Shown: positions 1 through 13,014, counted from the stretch's first letter. The stretch: 64,000 bases of DNA from Plotosus lineatus (GCA_024760905.1 CM045746.1:8899466-8963465); one strand, 5' to 3'. Translations and numbers: made by a program. Notes: generated by a model not told the origin, from the sequence alone.

Positions 1-2
1 CA

Positions 3-2983
3 TTGCTAGATCCAGTTATAGTCAGTGATGAAGTTGATGTTGTAGAAAGTGGTGTGATTGATTTTGACAGAACTATAAGTGATCACAAAGGTACGTTTGT
101 TAGCATAGATGTGCATGTCTCAACAAAGGTTGCATATTCCAGAAAGGTCTGGTGTTATAAAGATGGTGACTATGAGAAACTAAACGCACTTATTAATGAT
201 ATGGATGGGTTGTCATTGTTTAGTGTCTGTTCCAACGTTGATGACGTTTGTTGTACATTTTATGACCATTTTAATGATTACACAAAACAATGTATCCCTT
301 CTAGAATAGTTATGATAAGACCTAATGACAAACCATGGTATGACTCAAATATTAGATGTGAAAGTAGAAAGCGGGATCGACGACAGAAAAAGGCAAAAAG
401 AACACAGAAGGACTTTGATATTAGTAAATACAAAAAGCAGCGAAATAAAGTTAATAACATGAAATATTATGCTAAAGAACAATTCTACTCTAATCTTGAT
501 GAATTTATTTTCGAGTTGTATGGAGAGAATTGATCATCATATTGGAAAATGTTATGCAATTTAATCAAGATGTCAGGTTCCACTTCTACAATTCGAGCTC
601 TAAAAAGAAGTGTTTCTGATGAATGTCCATCGGCATTTACAGACATAGATAAAGCTAATATGTTGAATGAATATTTTGAGTCTGTAACCAATCTGAATGT
701 TAATTTCATTTTCTGTAACCGCTTAATCCTAATTAGCACTAATACTGTTATAGATAATATTAAGATTAAAGTTAATGAGATATCCGACATAATTAAATGT
801 CTACCTTTTAAGAAAGCTGCTGGACCTGATCAGATTAGTCATCAGTTATTGAGATATACTGTTGAGTCTATAAGCCCAGTGTTGTGTATGATATTTAACA
901 CGTCACTTAACTTATCAGTATATCCTAGTCAATGGAAATACACAAATGTTATGCCGCTATACTAGAAGGGTGATAACTCTATTGTATCAAATTATCGCTC
1001 GATTTCACTGATAAGCTGTGTTGGAAAGCTGTTTGAAAGGGTGGTTTTCAAACATGTTTATAATTATTTTGTGGCAAATGATTTGTTATATAGATATCAA
1101 TGTGGATTCAGGAGAGGTCACGCTACTGTACAACAACTTGTTGAAATTTATAACCAGATTTGCACATCGCTTGATCTACTTCCTTTCAGCTTTTTCCCCT
1201 TTTACTCAGGAGTCGCCACAGCGAATCATCTGATTCGCACGTTTGATTTGGCAGAGGTTTTTACGTCGGATTCCCTTCCTGTCACAACCCTTTTAGCAAG
1301 GGACAGAAACACGCTGAAGGCTTTGCAGCTCCTCTTTACGAAAGTCAGCAATGGTTCTTTTACATGAACCTCTCACCATAGACAGTGAGAGACATGGCCC
1401 GCCTTTGATAACCCAGTTAGCTGCACTGGGGGGAACAGTGACAACCCTGTGGAGAGTGGGACTTGAACCCCCAACCTTTGGATCAGCGATCCAGCACCCT
1501 ATACCACTAGACCACCACTGCCGCTTATCACTTGATAAAGATTACTATTGTATGGTTTTTGTGATGTCGCTAAAGCATTTGATAGAGCTTTGGCACATGG
1601 GGCTTATGCACAAACTAGAGAAGTATGGAGTTTGTGGAAAACTACTTCATTGGTTTAATAATTATCTAAGTGGTCGCAGTCAATCAGTTTTTGTTCATGG
1701 CTCGTTGTCTAAACCTTTGGTGTTAAAAGCTGGAGTACCTCAGGGGTCAGTTTTAGGTCCTTTCCTTTTCACTGTTTATGTAAATGAGATTGCAGATAAA
1801 TTAAATTGTTTTATTTGGATTTTCGCTGACGATACTTCATTAGGAACATTGTCAAAAGAAAAGCAATTAATGGAACAGCTTATGAATGAAAATTTAGAAC
1901 TTATATGCAATTGGGCAAAGGATTGGTTAATTTCATATAACCCAGAAAAAACTGAAACTATGCTATTCACTATTAAGAATAATCAAGATATTAATTTGTA
2001 TTTTGATGGCTGTAAAGTGAAAGCAGTGGAATCTCACAAACATTTGGGTTTATGTTTTTCATCAAATGGGAGATGGCACTTTCATATTGAAAATATTGTT
2101 AAAAAGACTTCCAGAACGATAGGCTCACTTCGAAAGTTAATTTCTACTAAATAGAGCGACACTGTCCAAAATTTATACCGTATTTATCAGCCCAAACTTT
2201 GAGTATGCATGTGAGGTATGGGACGGTTGTTCGATTGAGCAAGCCAACAGATTAGAAAAGTTACAGCTTGAAGCTGCCCGTATTGTTACTGGACTGCCAA
2301 GATACACTTCTTCTCAATCACTATATTTTGAAACAGGCTGGGAATTGCTGTCTGAAAGAAGGCGTGTCCGTAAATTAATGTTATTTTATAAGATACACAA
2401 ACGTCTTACTCCAACTTATCTCTGTGATCTACTACCTCCAGTAGCAGCGAACAGAACGAACTATCCATTAAGAAATAGCCATGATTATAGTATACCTCCT
2501 ACACGATTAAAATATTCAACACTTTCATTTTTTCCATCAACAGTTAAATTGTGGAATGATATCCCACTCGGAACCAGAGACAGCAATTCTGTAGTTTCAT
2601 TTAGATCAGCGATTTGTCTTAAACCAAAATGTGCATGTGTATATTTTTCATACGGGAAAAGGAAGTTAAATATTTTACACACAAGATTAAGATAGATGTC
2701 GAGTTCACTTAATTATGATTTATTTAGAATTAATGTAAAGGATGATGCACAATGTCAGTGTGGCCACAAGTGTGAGAATGTTTTTCACTATTTTCTAGAA
2801 TGTCCCTTATATAATTTTCAACGTGAACAAATGTTAAAAACTTTAGAGCACATTGTCCATCAAAGAGCACCAATCGATATTAATCTCATTTTAAATGCCA
2901 ATGCAGATTATTCTCTTAGAGAAAAACACGATGTTTTCAAATGTGTACAAATATTTATTTGTGATACTAAACGATTCCTTTAA
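3..2983 (+). pseudogene. Broken ORF2 of the jockey/CR1-like LINE
   Basis: Fragments lie in several frames: 3-533 endonuclease C-terminus and linker; 549-965 with KKAAGPDQISHQLL and a stop at 963; then SNYRSISLISCVGK and QCGFRRGHAT up to the SINE; 1539-2154 with GVPQGSVLGPFLFTVYV and the catalytic FADDT; 2345-2983 with CQCGHKCENVFHYFLECPLY, a zinc-knuckle-like C-terminus. In-frame stops, frameshifts and the SINE make it inactive. Confidence 0.8.
1186..1526 (-). mobile_element. SINE family A copy A1, RTE-type tail
   Basis: Complete copy in reverse: the tRNA-like head (B-box-like GGTTCAAGTCC) is at the high-coordinate end, followed by the central core and the RTE-derived tail. Target-site duplications ATCGCTTGAT at 1176-1185 and ATCACTTGAT at 1527-1536 differ by one base. 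Confidence 0.85.
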
Positions 2984-3124
2984 TTCTTTTGTATTTCTCC
3001 TTCCCTTGTCAGTATCTTGCTGTATACCTTGTAATATAATTACTGTAACTACCTGGAGAGGGCTTTATTAAGTTGGATAACTTATGTCCAATCCATTTCA
3101 TGTTAATCACAAAACTCCCTCTCT

Positions 3125-3274
3125 GACACAGACTCATTCTCTCTGACAAACACACACTCACTCTCTCTCACACACAAACACACACTCTCTCCCTGACCTA
3201 AACACACTCTCTCTGACACACACACACACACACACACTCACTCTCTCCCAATCACACACACACACACTCACTCA

Positions 3275-3315
<41 letters not shown>

Positions 3316-3394
3316 TCACTCACTCACTCACTCTCTCTCACACACACTCTCTCTCTCACACACACACTCTCTCTCTCTCAGACACACTCACTCA

Positions 3395-3445
<51 letters not shown>

Positions 3446-3532
3446 GCCTCTCCTGACCTATACACACACTGACACACACACACTCACTCTCTGACACACA
3501 CACTCACTCTCTCACACACACACACACACTCA

Positions 3533-3571
<39 letters not shown>

Positions 3572-6500
3572 TCACTCTCTCTCACACACACACACACACT
3601 CACTCTCTCACACACACACACACACTCACTCTCTCTCACACTCACTCTCTCACACTCACACACTCACTCTCTCTCACACTCACACACTCACTCTCTCTCA
3701 CACTCACACACTCACTCTCTCTCACACTCACACACTCACTCTCTCTCACACACGCACGCACAAGGGCGCGCGCTCTCTCCCACGCACGCACAAGGGCGCG
3801 CGCTCTCTCCCACGCACGCACAAGGGCGCGCGCTCTCTCCCACGCACGCACAAGGGCGCGCGCTCTCTCCCACGCACAAGGGCGCGCGCTCTCTCCCACG
3901 CACAAGGGCGCGCGCTCTCTCCCACGCACAAGGGCGCGCGCTCTCCCACGCGACGCACAAGGGCGCGCGCTTTCCCACGCGACGCACAAGGGCGCGCGCT
4001 TCCCACGCACGCACGCGGGCGCGCGCTCTCCCACGCACGCACAAGGGCGCGCGCTCTCTCCCACGCACAAGGGCGCGCGCTCTCTCCCACGCACAACGGC
4101 GCGCGCTCTCTCCCACGCACAAGGGCGCGCGCTCTCTCCCACGCACAAGGGCGCGCGCTCTCTCCCACGCACAAGGGCGCGCGCTCTCTCCCACGCACAA
4201 GGGCGCGCGCTCTCTCCCACGCACAACGGCGCGCGCTCTCCACGCGCACAACGGCGCGCTTTCTCTCACGCACAACGGGCGCGCGCTTTCCCACGCACAA
4301 GGGCGCGCGCTCTCTCCCACGCACAAGGGCGCGCGCTCTCTCCCACGCACAAGGGCGCGCGCTCTCTCCCACGCACAACGGCGCGCGCTCTCTCCCACGC
4401 ACAACGGCGCGCGCTCTCTCCCACGCACAACGGCGCGCGCTCTCCCACGCACAACGGCGCGCGCTCTCTCACGCACAACGGCGCGCTCCACGCATAACGG
4501 CGCGCGCTTTCACGCATAACGGCGCGCGCTTTCTCACGCACATCCGCCGCGCTTTCACGCACATCCGCCGCGCGCTTTCACGCACATCCGCGCGCTCTCA
4601 CGCACATCCGCCGCGCGCTTCTCACGCACATCCGCCAAGCGCTCTCTCACGCACATCCGCGCGCTCTCACGCACATCCGCCCGCGCGCTCTCTCACGCAC
4701 ATCCGCCCGCGCGCTCTCTCACGCACATCCGCCCGCGCGCTCTCTCACGCACATCCGCCCGCGCGCTCTCTCACGCACATCCGCCCGCGCGCTCTCTCAC
4801 GCACATCCGCCCGCGCGCTCTCTCACGCACAACCGCGCTCTCTCTCACGCACAACCGCGCCCTCTCTCACGCACAACCGCGCCCTCTCTCACGCACAACC
4901 GCGCCCTCTCTCACGCACAACCGCGCTCTCTCTCACGCACAACCGCGCTCTCTCTCACGCACAACCGCGCTCTCTCTCACGCACAACCAGACGCTTTCAC
5001 GCGACAACCGCGCTTTCACGCACAACCGCGCTCTCTCTCACGCACAACCGCGCACTCTCTCACGCACAACCGCGCACTCTCTCACGCACAACCGCGCACT
5101 CTCTCACGCACAACCGCGCACTCTCTCACGCACAACCGCGCACTCTCTCACGCACAACCAGACTCTCACGCGATACGCACTCTCACGCACTCTCACGCGA
5201 CTCTCACACGCGACGCGCTCTCTCACGCGCACTCTCACACGCGACGCACGACGCCTCTCGCACGCGACGCGACTCTCACGCACTCTCGCGACGCACGCAC
5301 TCTCACACGCACGCCACGCTCTCACGCGCGACGCACTCACACGCACGACGCGACTCTCACACGCACGCGACGCACTCTCACGACGACGCGACTCTCACAC
5401 ACGCGACGCACTCTCACACGCCACGCACTCTCTCACACGTACGCACTCGCACACGTACGCACTCGCACACGTACGCACTCGCACACACGCGACGCGACTC
5501 ACACGCGACTCTCACACGCCTGCGCACTTCACACACGCGACGCGACGCACTCTCACACACGTGACGCACTCTCACACGCACGCACTCTCACACGCGCCTG
5601 CACGCGACTCACACACACACACGCACGCACGCACTCTCACACACGCACGCACGCACTCTCACACACGCACGCACGCACTCTCACACACACGCACGCACTC
5701 TCACGCACGCACGCACTCTCACACACACGCACGCACTCTCACACACGCACGCACTCTCACACACGCACGCACTCTCACACACGCACGCACTCTCACACAC
5801 ACGCACGCACGCACTCTCACACACCAGCACGCACGCACTCTCACACACCAGCACGCACGCAGTCTCACACGCACGCAGTCTCACACGCACGCAGTCTCAC
5901 ACGCACGCACTCTCACACACCAGCACGCACGCACTCTCACACACACGCACGCACTCTCACACACGCACGCAGTCTCACACGCACGCACATGCACGCAGTC
6001 TCACACACACACACGCACGCACTCTCACACACACACGCACGCACTCTCACACACACACGCACGCACTCTCACACACACACGCACGCACTCTCACACACAC
6101 ACGCACGCACTCTCACACACACACACGCACTCTCACACACACGCACGTACTCTCACGCACGCGCAGCCGCTCTTCACACACCTGCGCGCGCTTCTCACAC
6201 CTGCCGCTTCACACACACGCTCACACACGCCGCTCTCTCACACACACGCGCGCTCTCTCACACACGACGCATTTCACACGCACGCACGCACTCTCACACG
6301 CACTCTCACACGCACGCACGCACTCTCACGCACGCACGCACTCTCACACACGCACGCACTCTCACACACGCACGCACGCACTCTCACACACGCACGCACG
6401 CACTCTCACACACGCACGCACTCTTCACACACACGCCGCTCTCTCACACACGCTGCGCTCTCACACATGCCGGCTCTCACACACGCTGCCGTCTCACACA

Positions 6501-7667
6501 CACGCTCACACACGCGCTCTCTCACACACACGCGCGCGCTCTCTCACACACACGCGCGCGCTCTCTCACACACACGCGCTCTCTCACACACACGCGCGCG
6601 CTCTCTCACACACACGCGCGCGCTCTCTCACACACACGCGCGCGCTCTCTCACACACACGCGCGCGCTCTCTCACACACACGCGCGCGCTCTCTCACACA
6701 CGCGCGCGCTCTCTCACACACGCGCGCGCTCTCTCACACACATGCGCGCGCTCTCTCACACACATGCGCGCGCTCTCTCACACACATGCGCGCGCTCTCT
6801 CACACACATGCGCGCGCTCTCTCACACACATGCGCGCGCTCTCTCAGACGCGCGCGCTCTCTCACACGCGCGCGCTCTCTCACACGCGCGCGCTCTCTCA
6901 CACGCGCGCGCTCTCTCACACGCGCGCGCTCTCTCACACACACACGCGCGCGCGCTCTCTCACACACACACACGCGCGCTCTCTCACACACGCGCGCTCT
7001 CTCACACACGCGCGCTCTCTCACACACGCGCGCTCTCTCACACACGCGCGCTCTCTCACACACGCGCGCTCTCTCACACACGCGCGCTCTCTCACACACG
7101 CGCGCTCTCTCACACGCGCGCGCTCTCTCACACACGCGCGCGCTCTCTCACACACGCGCGCGCTCTCTCTCACGCGCGCTCTCTCACACACGCGCGGCTT
7201 CACACACGCCGCGGCTCTCACACACGCCGCGGCGCTCACACACGCTGGCGCTCTCACAAACGCGCGCTCTCACACACGCGCCACACACGCGCGCTCTCAC
7301 ACACGCTGCGCTCTCACACACGCGCAGCGCTTCACACACACGCTCAAGGCTTTCTCACACACGCGCGCTCTCTCACACTGCGCTTCACAAGCGCGCTCTC
7401 TCACACACATGCGCGCTCTCACACACATGCGCGCTCTCTCACACACATGCGCGCTCTCTCACACACATGCGCGCGCTCTCACACACATGCGCGCGCTCTC
7501 ACACACGCGCGCTCTCTCACACACGCGCGCTCTCTCACACACGCGCGCTCTCTCACACACGCGCGCTCTCTCACACACGCGCGCTCTCTCTATCTCACAA
7601 ACATACTCACTCCCTCTCTCTCACACACACACACACACACTCTCTCTCTCTTTCCCGCTCTCTGACT

Positions 7668-7702
<35 letters not shown>

Positions 7703-7740
7703 ATTCTGTCTCACTCACACACAGACAGTAATGTAACACA
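3125..7740. repeat. Giant CA/CT/CG simple-repeat and minisatellite array
   Basis: About 4.6 kb of nothing but short-period repeats. From 3125-3750 mixed CA and CT runs; 3751-4540 a 26-bp unit containing CACGCACAAGGGCGCGCG; 4541-4830 a related unit with CACATCCGCC; 4830-5160 a 22-bp unit with CGCACAACCGCG; 5160-6500 irregular CACGCACGCACTCT units; 6500-7590 units of CTCTCTCACACACGCGCG (18-22 bp); then CA/CT again. Long open frames on both strands are by-products of periodicity, not genes. Confidence 0.95.
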
Positions 7741-7784
7741 AACACAAAACTGAAAAAGTCTTCCAATCAAACCTGATCACTTCA

Positions 7785-7787
7785 TGA

Positions 7788-7844
<57 letters not shown>

Positions 7845-7845
7845 T
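7785..7845. repeat. TG microsatellite
   Basis: About 27 TG units, ending in GCGCG. Confidence 0.95.
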
Positions 7846-8062
7846 TTGGGAAATTCCAATCCCCTTTCCTCCACAGCCTAAGAATGATGCCAAGATCAGA
7901 GGTCAGAGGACAGAGGTCATTAAGTACCAAAATAAAAAGAGTTACAGAAAATATCATCATACAACGGAATTGCTGAGATCACTCCCTCTCTCCATTTCTT
8001 TCTCTCTCATGCCCTCTGTCTTTGTTTCCCCCCTTCTTTCTTTCTCTCTCTCTTGGTGTGCA

Positions 8063-8461
8063 GGGCATCACAGACACTATGGTGAACACACAGGTACGAA
8101 CACAGAAACACAGGTGGAGGGTGAAAGGTGTGTAGAAGATTCAAATAGTGAGCAGATGGAGACCGGGACACAGAAGAAACGTGTAACCAGGGTGGTGGAG
8201 TCAGTGTTGGATGAAGCTGATGATGAGAAAGAAACAATCGTTGACTTGTTGAAACCAGCTAATAAAAGAAAAATGATAAAAACAGGAAGCAACAGCACTG
8301 ACAAAGTTAAAAAGGCATCAAAGGAAGAAACCGCTCTGTCCCAAGGATGGTCTGAAAGTAAAGACGATAAGAGAGAGAAAATGGGCATTGAAACTGCATA
8401 TACCATGGCAAGAAATTTTAAAAAATTCACAAGCTGGTTTCTGTTCCTGTTAAGGGTGTGA
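8063..8461 (+). pseudogene. ORF1-like remnant of the Tx1-like LINE
   Basis: An acidic, lysine-rich reading frame containing VESVLDEADDEKETIVDLLK and ETALSQGWSESKDDKREKMG. It resembles the linker region of Tx1 ORF1 proteins. It is preceded by a pyrimidine tract ending GTGCAG, so an exon of a host gene is the alternative. Confidence 0.45.
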
Positions 8462-9205
8462 TGGCGGGTCATATTTTTAAAATTACAGCAGAGTTGGAAA
8501 GGGTTAAAATGTTGTTTTAAATGTTTATGCTCCAACCGCAGACACAGAGAAACTTCTCTTTTTTACACACCCTGGACGATGTGATCCAGAGGTGCAGTCG
8601 GGACGAGTATCTGATCACTGACAGAGATTTTAATTCTACAGAAAATCATATTTTAGACCAAAATCACCCTGAACCCCACACTGCCTCACAAAGGACGTTA
8701 AAGAAACTTGTTGAGACACACGAGCTCTTAGACATGCGGAGAAACTTTTACAGCGGCAACCGGCAGTACATCTGGCTCCGCCCGAAAGACAGACTACTGT
8801 CCATGACCAGGCTCGGCAGGTTTTATTGTTTTTAAAAATTGTTCCATTGGGCCGGTGGGCTTTTCAAATCATTCATTGGTCAAGTGCTGTATTTTAATCA
8901 ACAAATTTGGGTGTGGAGGTGCATACTGGCATTTTAAAACGGTATTTTTATCTGAACAAGGTTTTGGAGAAGCTTTTACTGTTTTGTGGAACCAACTGTT
9001 TTAGACCAACAAAATCCTCTTCAAGTTCTTTGCAGCAGTGGTGGAACATCGGGAAAAGTAAAATTAAATATCTGTGCCTGCAATACACTCGCAATGTCTT
9101 CAAAGGCTTGGTCAGATCCATTAACGATTTGGAGAGAGAGATGGTGGAGCTGCAAACTTAGGCAGACTCCACAGAAGAAATAAGACATGTTGCAGTCATC
9201 TAAGC

Positions 9206-9326
9206 CAGTGGTCCCCAACCACTGGTCCGCAGAAGAAATAATTCATTATTTCCGTTTTATTTATTATCGGAGTCTGAACGTATCACGGTATAAAGTGATA
9301 AAATGATAAAAAGGTTGGGACCACTG
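9206..9326. mobile_element. 121-bp hAT-type miniature element
   Basis: Terminal inverted repeats begin CAGTGGTCCCCAACC at the left and read CAGTGGTCCCAACC at the right. Perfect 8-bp target duplications ATCTAAGC lie at 9198-9205 and 9327-9334, the hAT hallmark. It interrupts the Tx1-like LINE. Confidence 0.88.
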
Positions 9327-9689
9327 ATCTAAGCCAAAAATCGTATGCTAGCGGACTTGCTGGGCATATCCACCAGGGCGCGGTACGCAACCAACTCCAA
9401 AATGCTACTCTGATAGATGCTCCCTCTCATTTTCTTTGGGCTGGAAAGGAAAATTGGCAGAGGAGGCTGATACACTGCCTGCGCCCGGGGATGGACAGCG
9501 GCTCCAGGAATCTGCGAAAATTCATGGATACGCAGCAGGTTTCTACGATGAATTGTATCAATGTGAATATTCAGAGAAATTAAAAACGTTGGATATGTTC
9601 CTCACTGGTCTGCCAAAGGTGTCAGCAGGCCTCAAACCAGGGAAAGCCTGCCAGCCAATTTCTATGAAGCCTTCAGGTGGGTGATAGTG

Positions 9690-9868
9690 GGGCTGGTGGT
9701 GTAGTGGTTAGAGTGCTGGGCTCATGATCGGGAGGTTGTGAGAAAAATATACTGGGAAGGTAACCAGCGATGGACTAGCGTCCCATCCAGGAGGAGTTGA
9801 ACTCCGGATTGCTTCATGCTACGGAAACCGGGGATAAGCACCGGCCTGATGAGCCACTAGGCTCGGGT
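9690..9868 (+). mobile_element. SINE family C, internally deleted copy
   Basis: Starts with a tRNA-like head (GGTGTAGTGGTTAGAGTGC), then jumps from GGAGGTTGTGAG straight to AAAATATACTGGGAAGG, missing the middle present in the copy at 12727-13014. Ends with GGGTGTAAAAACCCA. Confidence 0.75.
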
Positions 9869-11999
9869 GTAAAAACCCAACAGACTTACCTTCAGGCGGG
9901 TGATCGGGGTGAGGACCTGCTGGACATTCTCAGGGAAAGTCTGGTGAAAGGCCAGTTGCCCACGAGTTGCAGGAGAGTGGTTCTCACCCTTCTGCCAAGA
10001 AGAGAGGACCTGCAAAATCTAAAAAAACTGGCGACCAGTGTCCCTTCTCTTTACTGGCTACAAGCTCCTTTCCAATATCCTGGCGAACAGGTTGAGAAAA
10101 GTGATGGAGCGAGTCATTCATGTGGACTAGACCTACTGTGTACTAGGCAGACTGTCTTTTTAATTTGGGAAGTTTTGGACCTCTCTGGTTCATTGGGGGT
10201 GAAACTTGGTCTTATTTCTATGGATCAAGAAAAGGCACTTGAATGGATTGAGCACGCCTTCCTCTGGCAGACACTGGGGGGGTTTAGGTTCAGCTCAGGC
10301 CTCATTGCGAGGATTCGGGCCTTGTAAGGAGACATTGAGAGTGTATTAAATATCAACGGTGGTTTGACTGCTCCTTTTAAAGGGCCAAGGGGTATCAGGC
10401 AGGGTTTCCCCCCTATCGGCCATGCTGTACTCCCTCGCAATAGATCCTCCCTTACACCGACTCAGAACAGGTCTCTGGGTTTAAGGTCCCGAATCCTGCA
10501 AGGCAGTCTCTTCTGGAAAACGAGTGGGATTAAGTACCTGGGAATCTAGCTTGGGGATCAAAACACTGTAAATAAGAATTGGGAAAATGTAATGGTTTCT
10601 CAAAAAATGGAAACTGATTTTACTGAAAATGTCTTTTAAAGTTTGGGTTTAATTATCAATAACTTGGTTGATTCCATGCTGTGGCACCATCTTTCCTGCA
10701 TAGACCCTGCTGTGACCCTACTCGCAAAAGCCCAGGCTGAGATCATCAACTGCTTCTGGGACCTTCTGCATTGGGTCCCACAGAGTGTTCTCTTCCTCCC
10801 CAAGAAGGGGGACATGGTCTTATATACATCTGGCCAGCAGGGGAGCAACTTGTAGGCTCCAGTTCATCCAGAGACTGTTGACTGGACCAAAAGACCTGGT
10901 GTGGAGGCCCACAGCTTGTGCTGTTCTGACTTGCCCAGTGCTGGGAACCGAGACTGCAGTACTCTCTGTTTTAATGGACTTAAACACAACCTAAAAGTAT
11001 TTACAGAATTTTACCAGAGCCTTTTTAAAATCTAAGAATTTTTTTAAAAAGAAAAGGTCATGGACACACATCTCACCGTTCTGGATTCCAAAAGAACCTG
11101 TTGACTGTGGAACTCATTTTAAATGTGCGACAGACTGCTGGTCCGTCTGTCACAGAAAAGTTTGTAGCAGCCCACATCACAACACTGGGTAACATGTTTG
11201 CCCTGTGTGGTCCATACCTGGAGGATGCTCCTGCTCTTTCTGTTGCTGTCGGGGTCTCTTCGATGAGACTTCTGGGAAACATGCTGAGGAAGGACGGAAG
11301 GACCAGCTCTCCCCAGATGAACACTCTAGCATTGTCTCCCAATCAAACAGTGTTTTACCCTTCGGAGACACAGACCCCTTTCCTGTTGAGAGCCTCGCTC
11401 TGGATTTTAAAGGCTGTTCTGGTTGGTTTTTAGAACATGGGGTATGTTTGTGTAACACTTCAAATAAAATAATGTACAAACTGATAGTGAAAGTATGAAA
11501 TAGCTAGAAACTAAAAGGTCGGACTGAAACACCATGGTGCTTCCACCTGCGTTTAAAACCAGAAGTGAACCCTTCATTGAGAGCACGTGTCCATTTTAAA
11601 TCCAGCTATTGATGAAAAGTGTCCATTCTGCTCCCTCAGAGAGACGGCGGTCTATTGTTTCCTGAACTGCAGCAGACTGCAGTCTCTGCTTATGTGGTTA
11701 AAGAGGGTGTTCTGTATGTATGGTGTGGCTTTTACTGAACACATTCTGGGTTTTAGGTACCAAAAGGAAAAGAAGACCAAGTGCCAGCTGCTCAACTTTC
11801 TGTTGGGCCAATCAAAAATGGCCATTTACCTGAGCAGAAAAAGAAACGTGGAGGATTCATTGGACTGTGATGTGAAAACTGGTTTAATCTGAATGATGAC
11901 GAGCGGGATGATGGTTGAATTATTATAATTTAATGAAAGACATGGAGTCCTTTGGAAAGTTTGGTGTGAAACTGACTGTTTATGTTCTGTGAAGGAAGA

Positions 12000-12345
12000 G
12001 AGGCTGCAGTTCACACTAATATTGGTACTCTCTTCCCCTCTCTCCTCCCTGTCTTTCTAGCTCTCCCCTCTTTCTTTGTCTCTCCCCCCCTTCTCACCCT
12101 CCCTCTCTCGACCCTTCTTTCTCTCTCACTCCCTTTTTCTCTCTCCCACGCACAGGTTGAAGGAGGGGATTCACAGTCAGAGCAAAAGGTGGATCAGTCA
12201 CATGAAGCGCGAGAGACTAGTCAGGTGACTCTCTCTCCATTTCACTGGCTTTATGACATCATCTTTACCACACACGCCTCTTTTTCACTCTGTTTTATTC
12301 TGTCTACCTCTTTAAGTTTATACTTTATCAAGATTGTATAACATT
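12000..12345 (+). other. Pyrimidine tract and exon-like segment
   Basis: A long CT-rich tract ends CGCACAG at 12154 and is followed by 23 open codons (VEGGDSQSEQKVDQSHEARE, TSQ) and a CAG/GTGACT donor. It looks like an exon but also resembles the acidic ORF1-like frame at 8.1 kb, so it may be a mobile-element remnant. No partner exon was found. Confidence 0.25.
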
Positions 12346-12375
12346 TTAGTACCTTATAAAAAAAACAGCTCTACC

Positions 12376-12648
12376 CCCAGTGCAGCTAACTGGGTTATCA
12401 AAGGCGGGCCATATCTCTCACTGTCTATGGTGACAGGCATGTAAAAGAACCATTGCTGACTTTCGTAAAGAGTAGGCTGCAAAGTCGTCAGCGTGTTTCT
12501 GTCCCTTGCTAAAAGGGTTGTGACAGGAAGGGCATCTAACGTAAAAAAAAACCTCTGCCAAATCAAAACGTGCGAATCAGATGATTCGCTGTGGAGACTC
12601 CTGAGTAAAAGGGAAAAAGCCGAAAGGAAGACAGACATAAAAAAAAAG
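12376..12648 (+). mobile_element. SINE family A copy A2, 5'-truncated, RTE-type tail
   Basis: Begins inside the core at CCCAGTGCAGCTAACTGGG and runs to GCCGAAAGGAAGACAGACAT plus an A-run. Target duplications AGCTCTACC at 12367-12375 and 12649-12657. Confidence 0.88.
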
Positions 12649-12726
12649 AGCTCTACCACTTACACTGTATGTGTGAATATGTGTATATAAGATATACATA
12701 TGTATTTGATTGATTAACTGTTTGGG

Positions 12727-13014
12727 TTTTTACACCCAAGCCTAGCGGCTCATCAGGCCGGTGCTTATCCCCGGTTTCCGAAGCGTGAAGCAATCAGGAG
12801 TTGAACTCCTCCTGGATGGGACGCTAGTCCATCGCTGGTTACCTTCCCAGTATATTTTTACTGGTACCCATTTATATTGCTGGGTGAACAGAGGCACACT
12901 TGTGGTTGAGACCTTGCCCAGGAGTCTTCGCAGAGTGAGGGTCTCAGTGGGACTTGAACTCACAACCTCCCGATCATGAGCGCAGCACCCTAACCACTAC
13001 GCCACCGGCTCCAC
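12727..13014 (-). mobile_element. SINE family C, full-length copy
   Basis: In reverse: the tRNA-like head (GGCGTAGTGGTTAGGGTGC and the B-box-like GAGTTCAAGTCC) is at the high end, and the 3' end GGGTGTAAAAACCCA at the low end. This is the reference copy for the family in this window. Confidence 0.78.

Larger units (their letters stand above)
1..3100 (+). mobile_element. Jockey/CR1-like LINE, 5' end outside window, split by SINE A1
   Basis: A non-LTR retrotransposon enters from the window edge. It shows the end of an endonuclease (SDHKGTFVSIDV), a reverse transcriptase and a cysteine/histidine motif, then a 3' UTR ending near 3100. A SINE at 1186-1526 splits the reverse transcriptase. The protein style and AT-rich codons resemble invertebrate jockey-like LINEs more than the RTE elements elsewhere in the window. 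The clade is not settled. Confidence 0.8.
8521..11892 (+). pseudogene. Broken ORF2 of the Tx1-like LINE
   Basis: Endonuclease block at 8521-8835 (DEYLITDRDFNSTENHILDQ, ASQRTLKKLVETHELLD). Reverse transcriptase pieces follow at 9797-10330, 10364-10549 (GLTAPFKGPRGIRQG) and 10643-10855 (WDLLHWVPQSVLFLPKKG). The C-terminal block at 11587-11892 contains CPFCSLRETAVYCFLNCSRL. Many frameshifts and stops are present and the catalytic YADD-type motif is not preserved. Confidence 0.7.
8063..11900 (+). mobile_element. Tx1-like LINE relic (L1 superfamily)
   Basis: Decayed element with an ORF1-like piece at 8063-8440 and ORF2 pieces from about 8520 to 11880. It is interrupted by a 121-bp hAT element at 9206-9326 and a SINE C copy at 9690-9868. 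The recognisable pieces are in the order endonuclease, reverse transcriptase, C-terminal domain. Ends and target duplication are not clear. Confidence 0.75.

Noticed and set aside
3642..4562. Minus-strand frames rich in RERAPLCVGESARPCAWERA
   Set aside because: Translation of the 26-bp minisatellite (26 nt shifts through all frames), not a protein.
5561..7736. Open frames of up to 702 codons, rich in THSHT/ALSHT
   Set aside because: They follow the period of the simple repeat on all frames, with no other coding signal.
3125..7740. CRISPR-like array of repeats
   Set aside because: No unique spacers of constant length; the context is a vertebrate simple-repeat block.
12158..12226. Host exon of 23 codons between AG and GT
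   Set aside because: No partner exons, next to a LINE relic, and similar to its acidic ORF1-like segment; kept only as a low-confidence entry.
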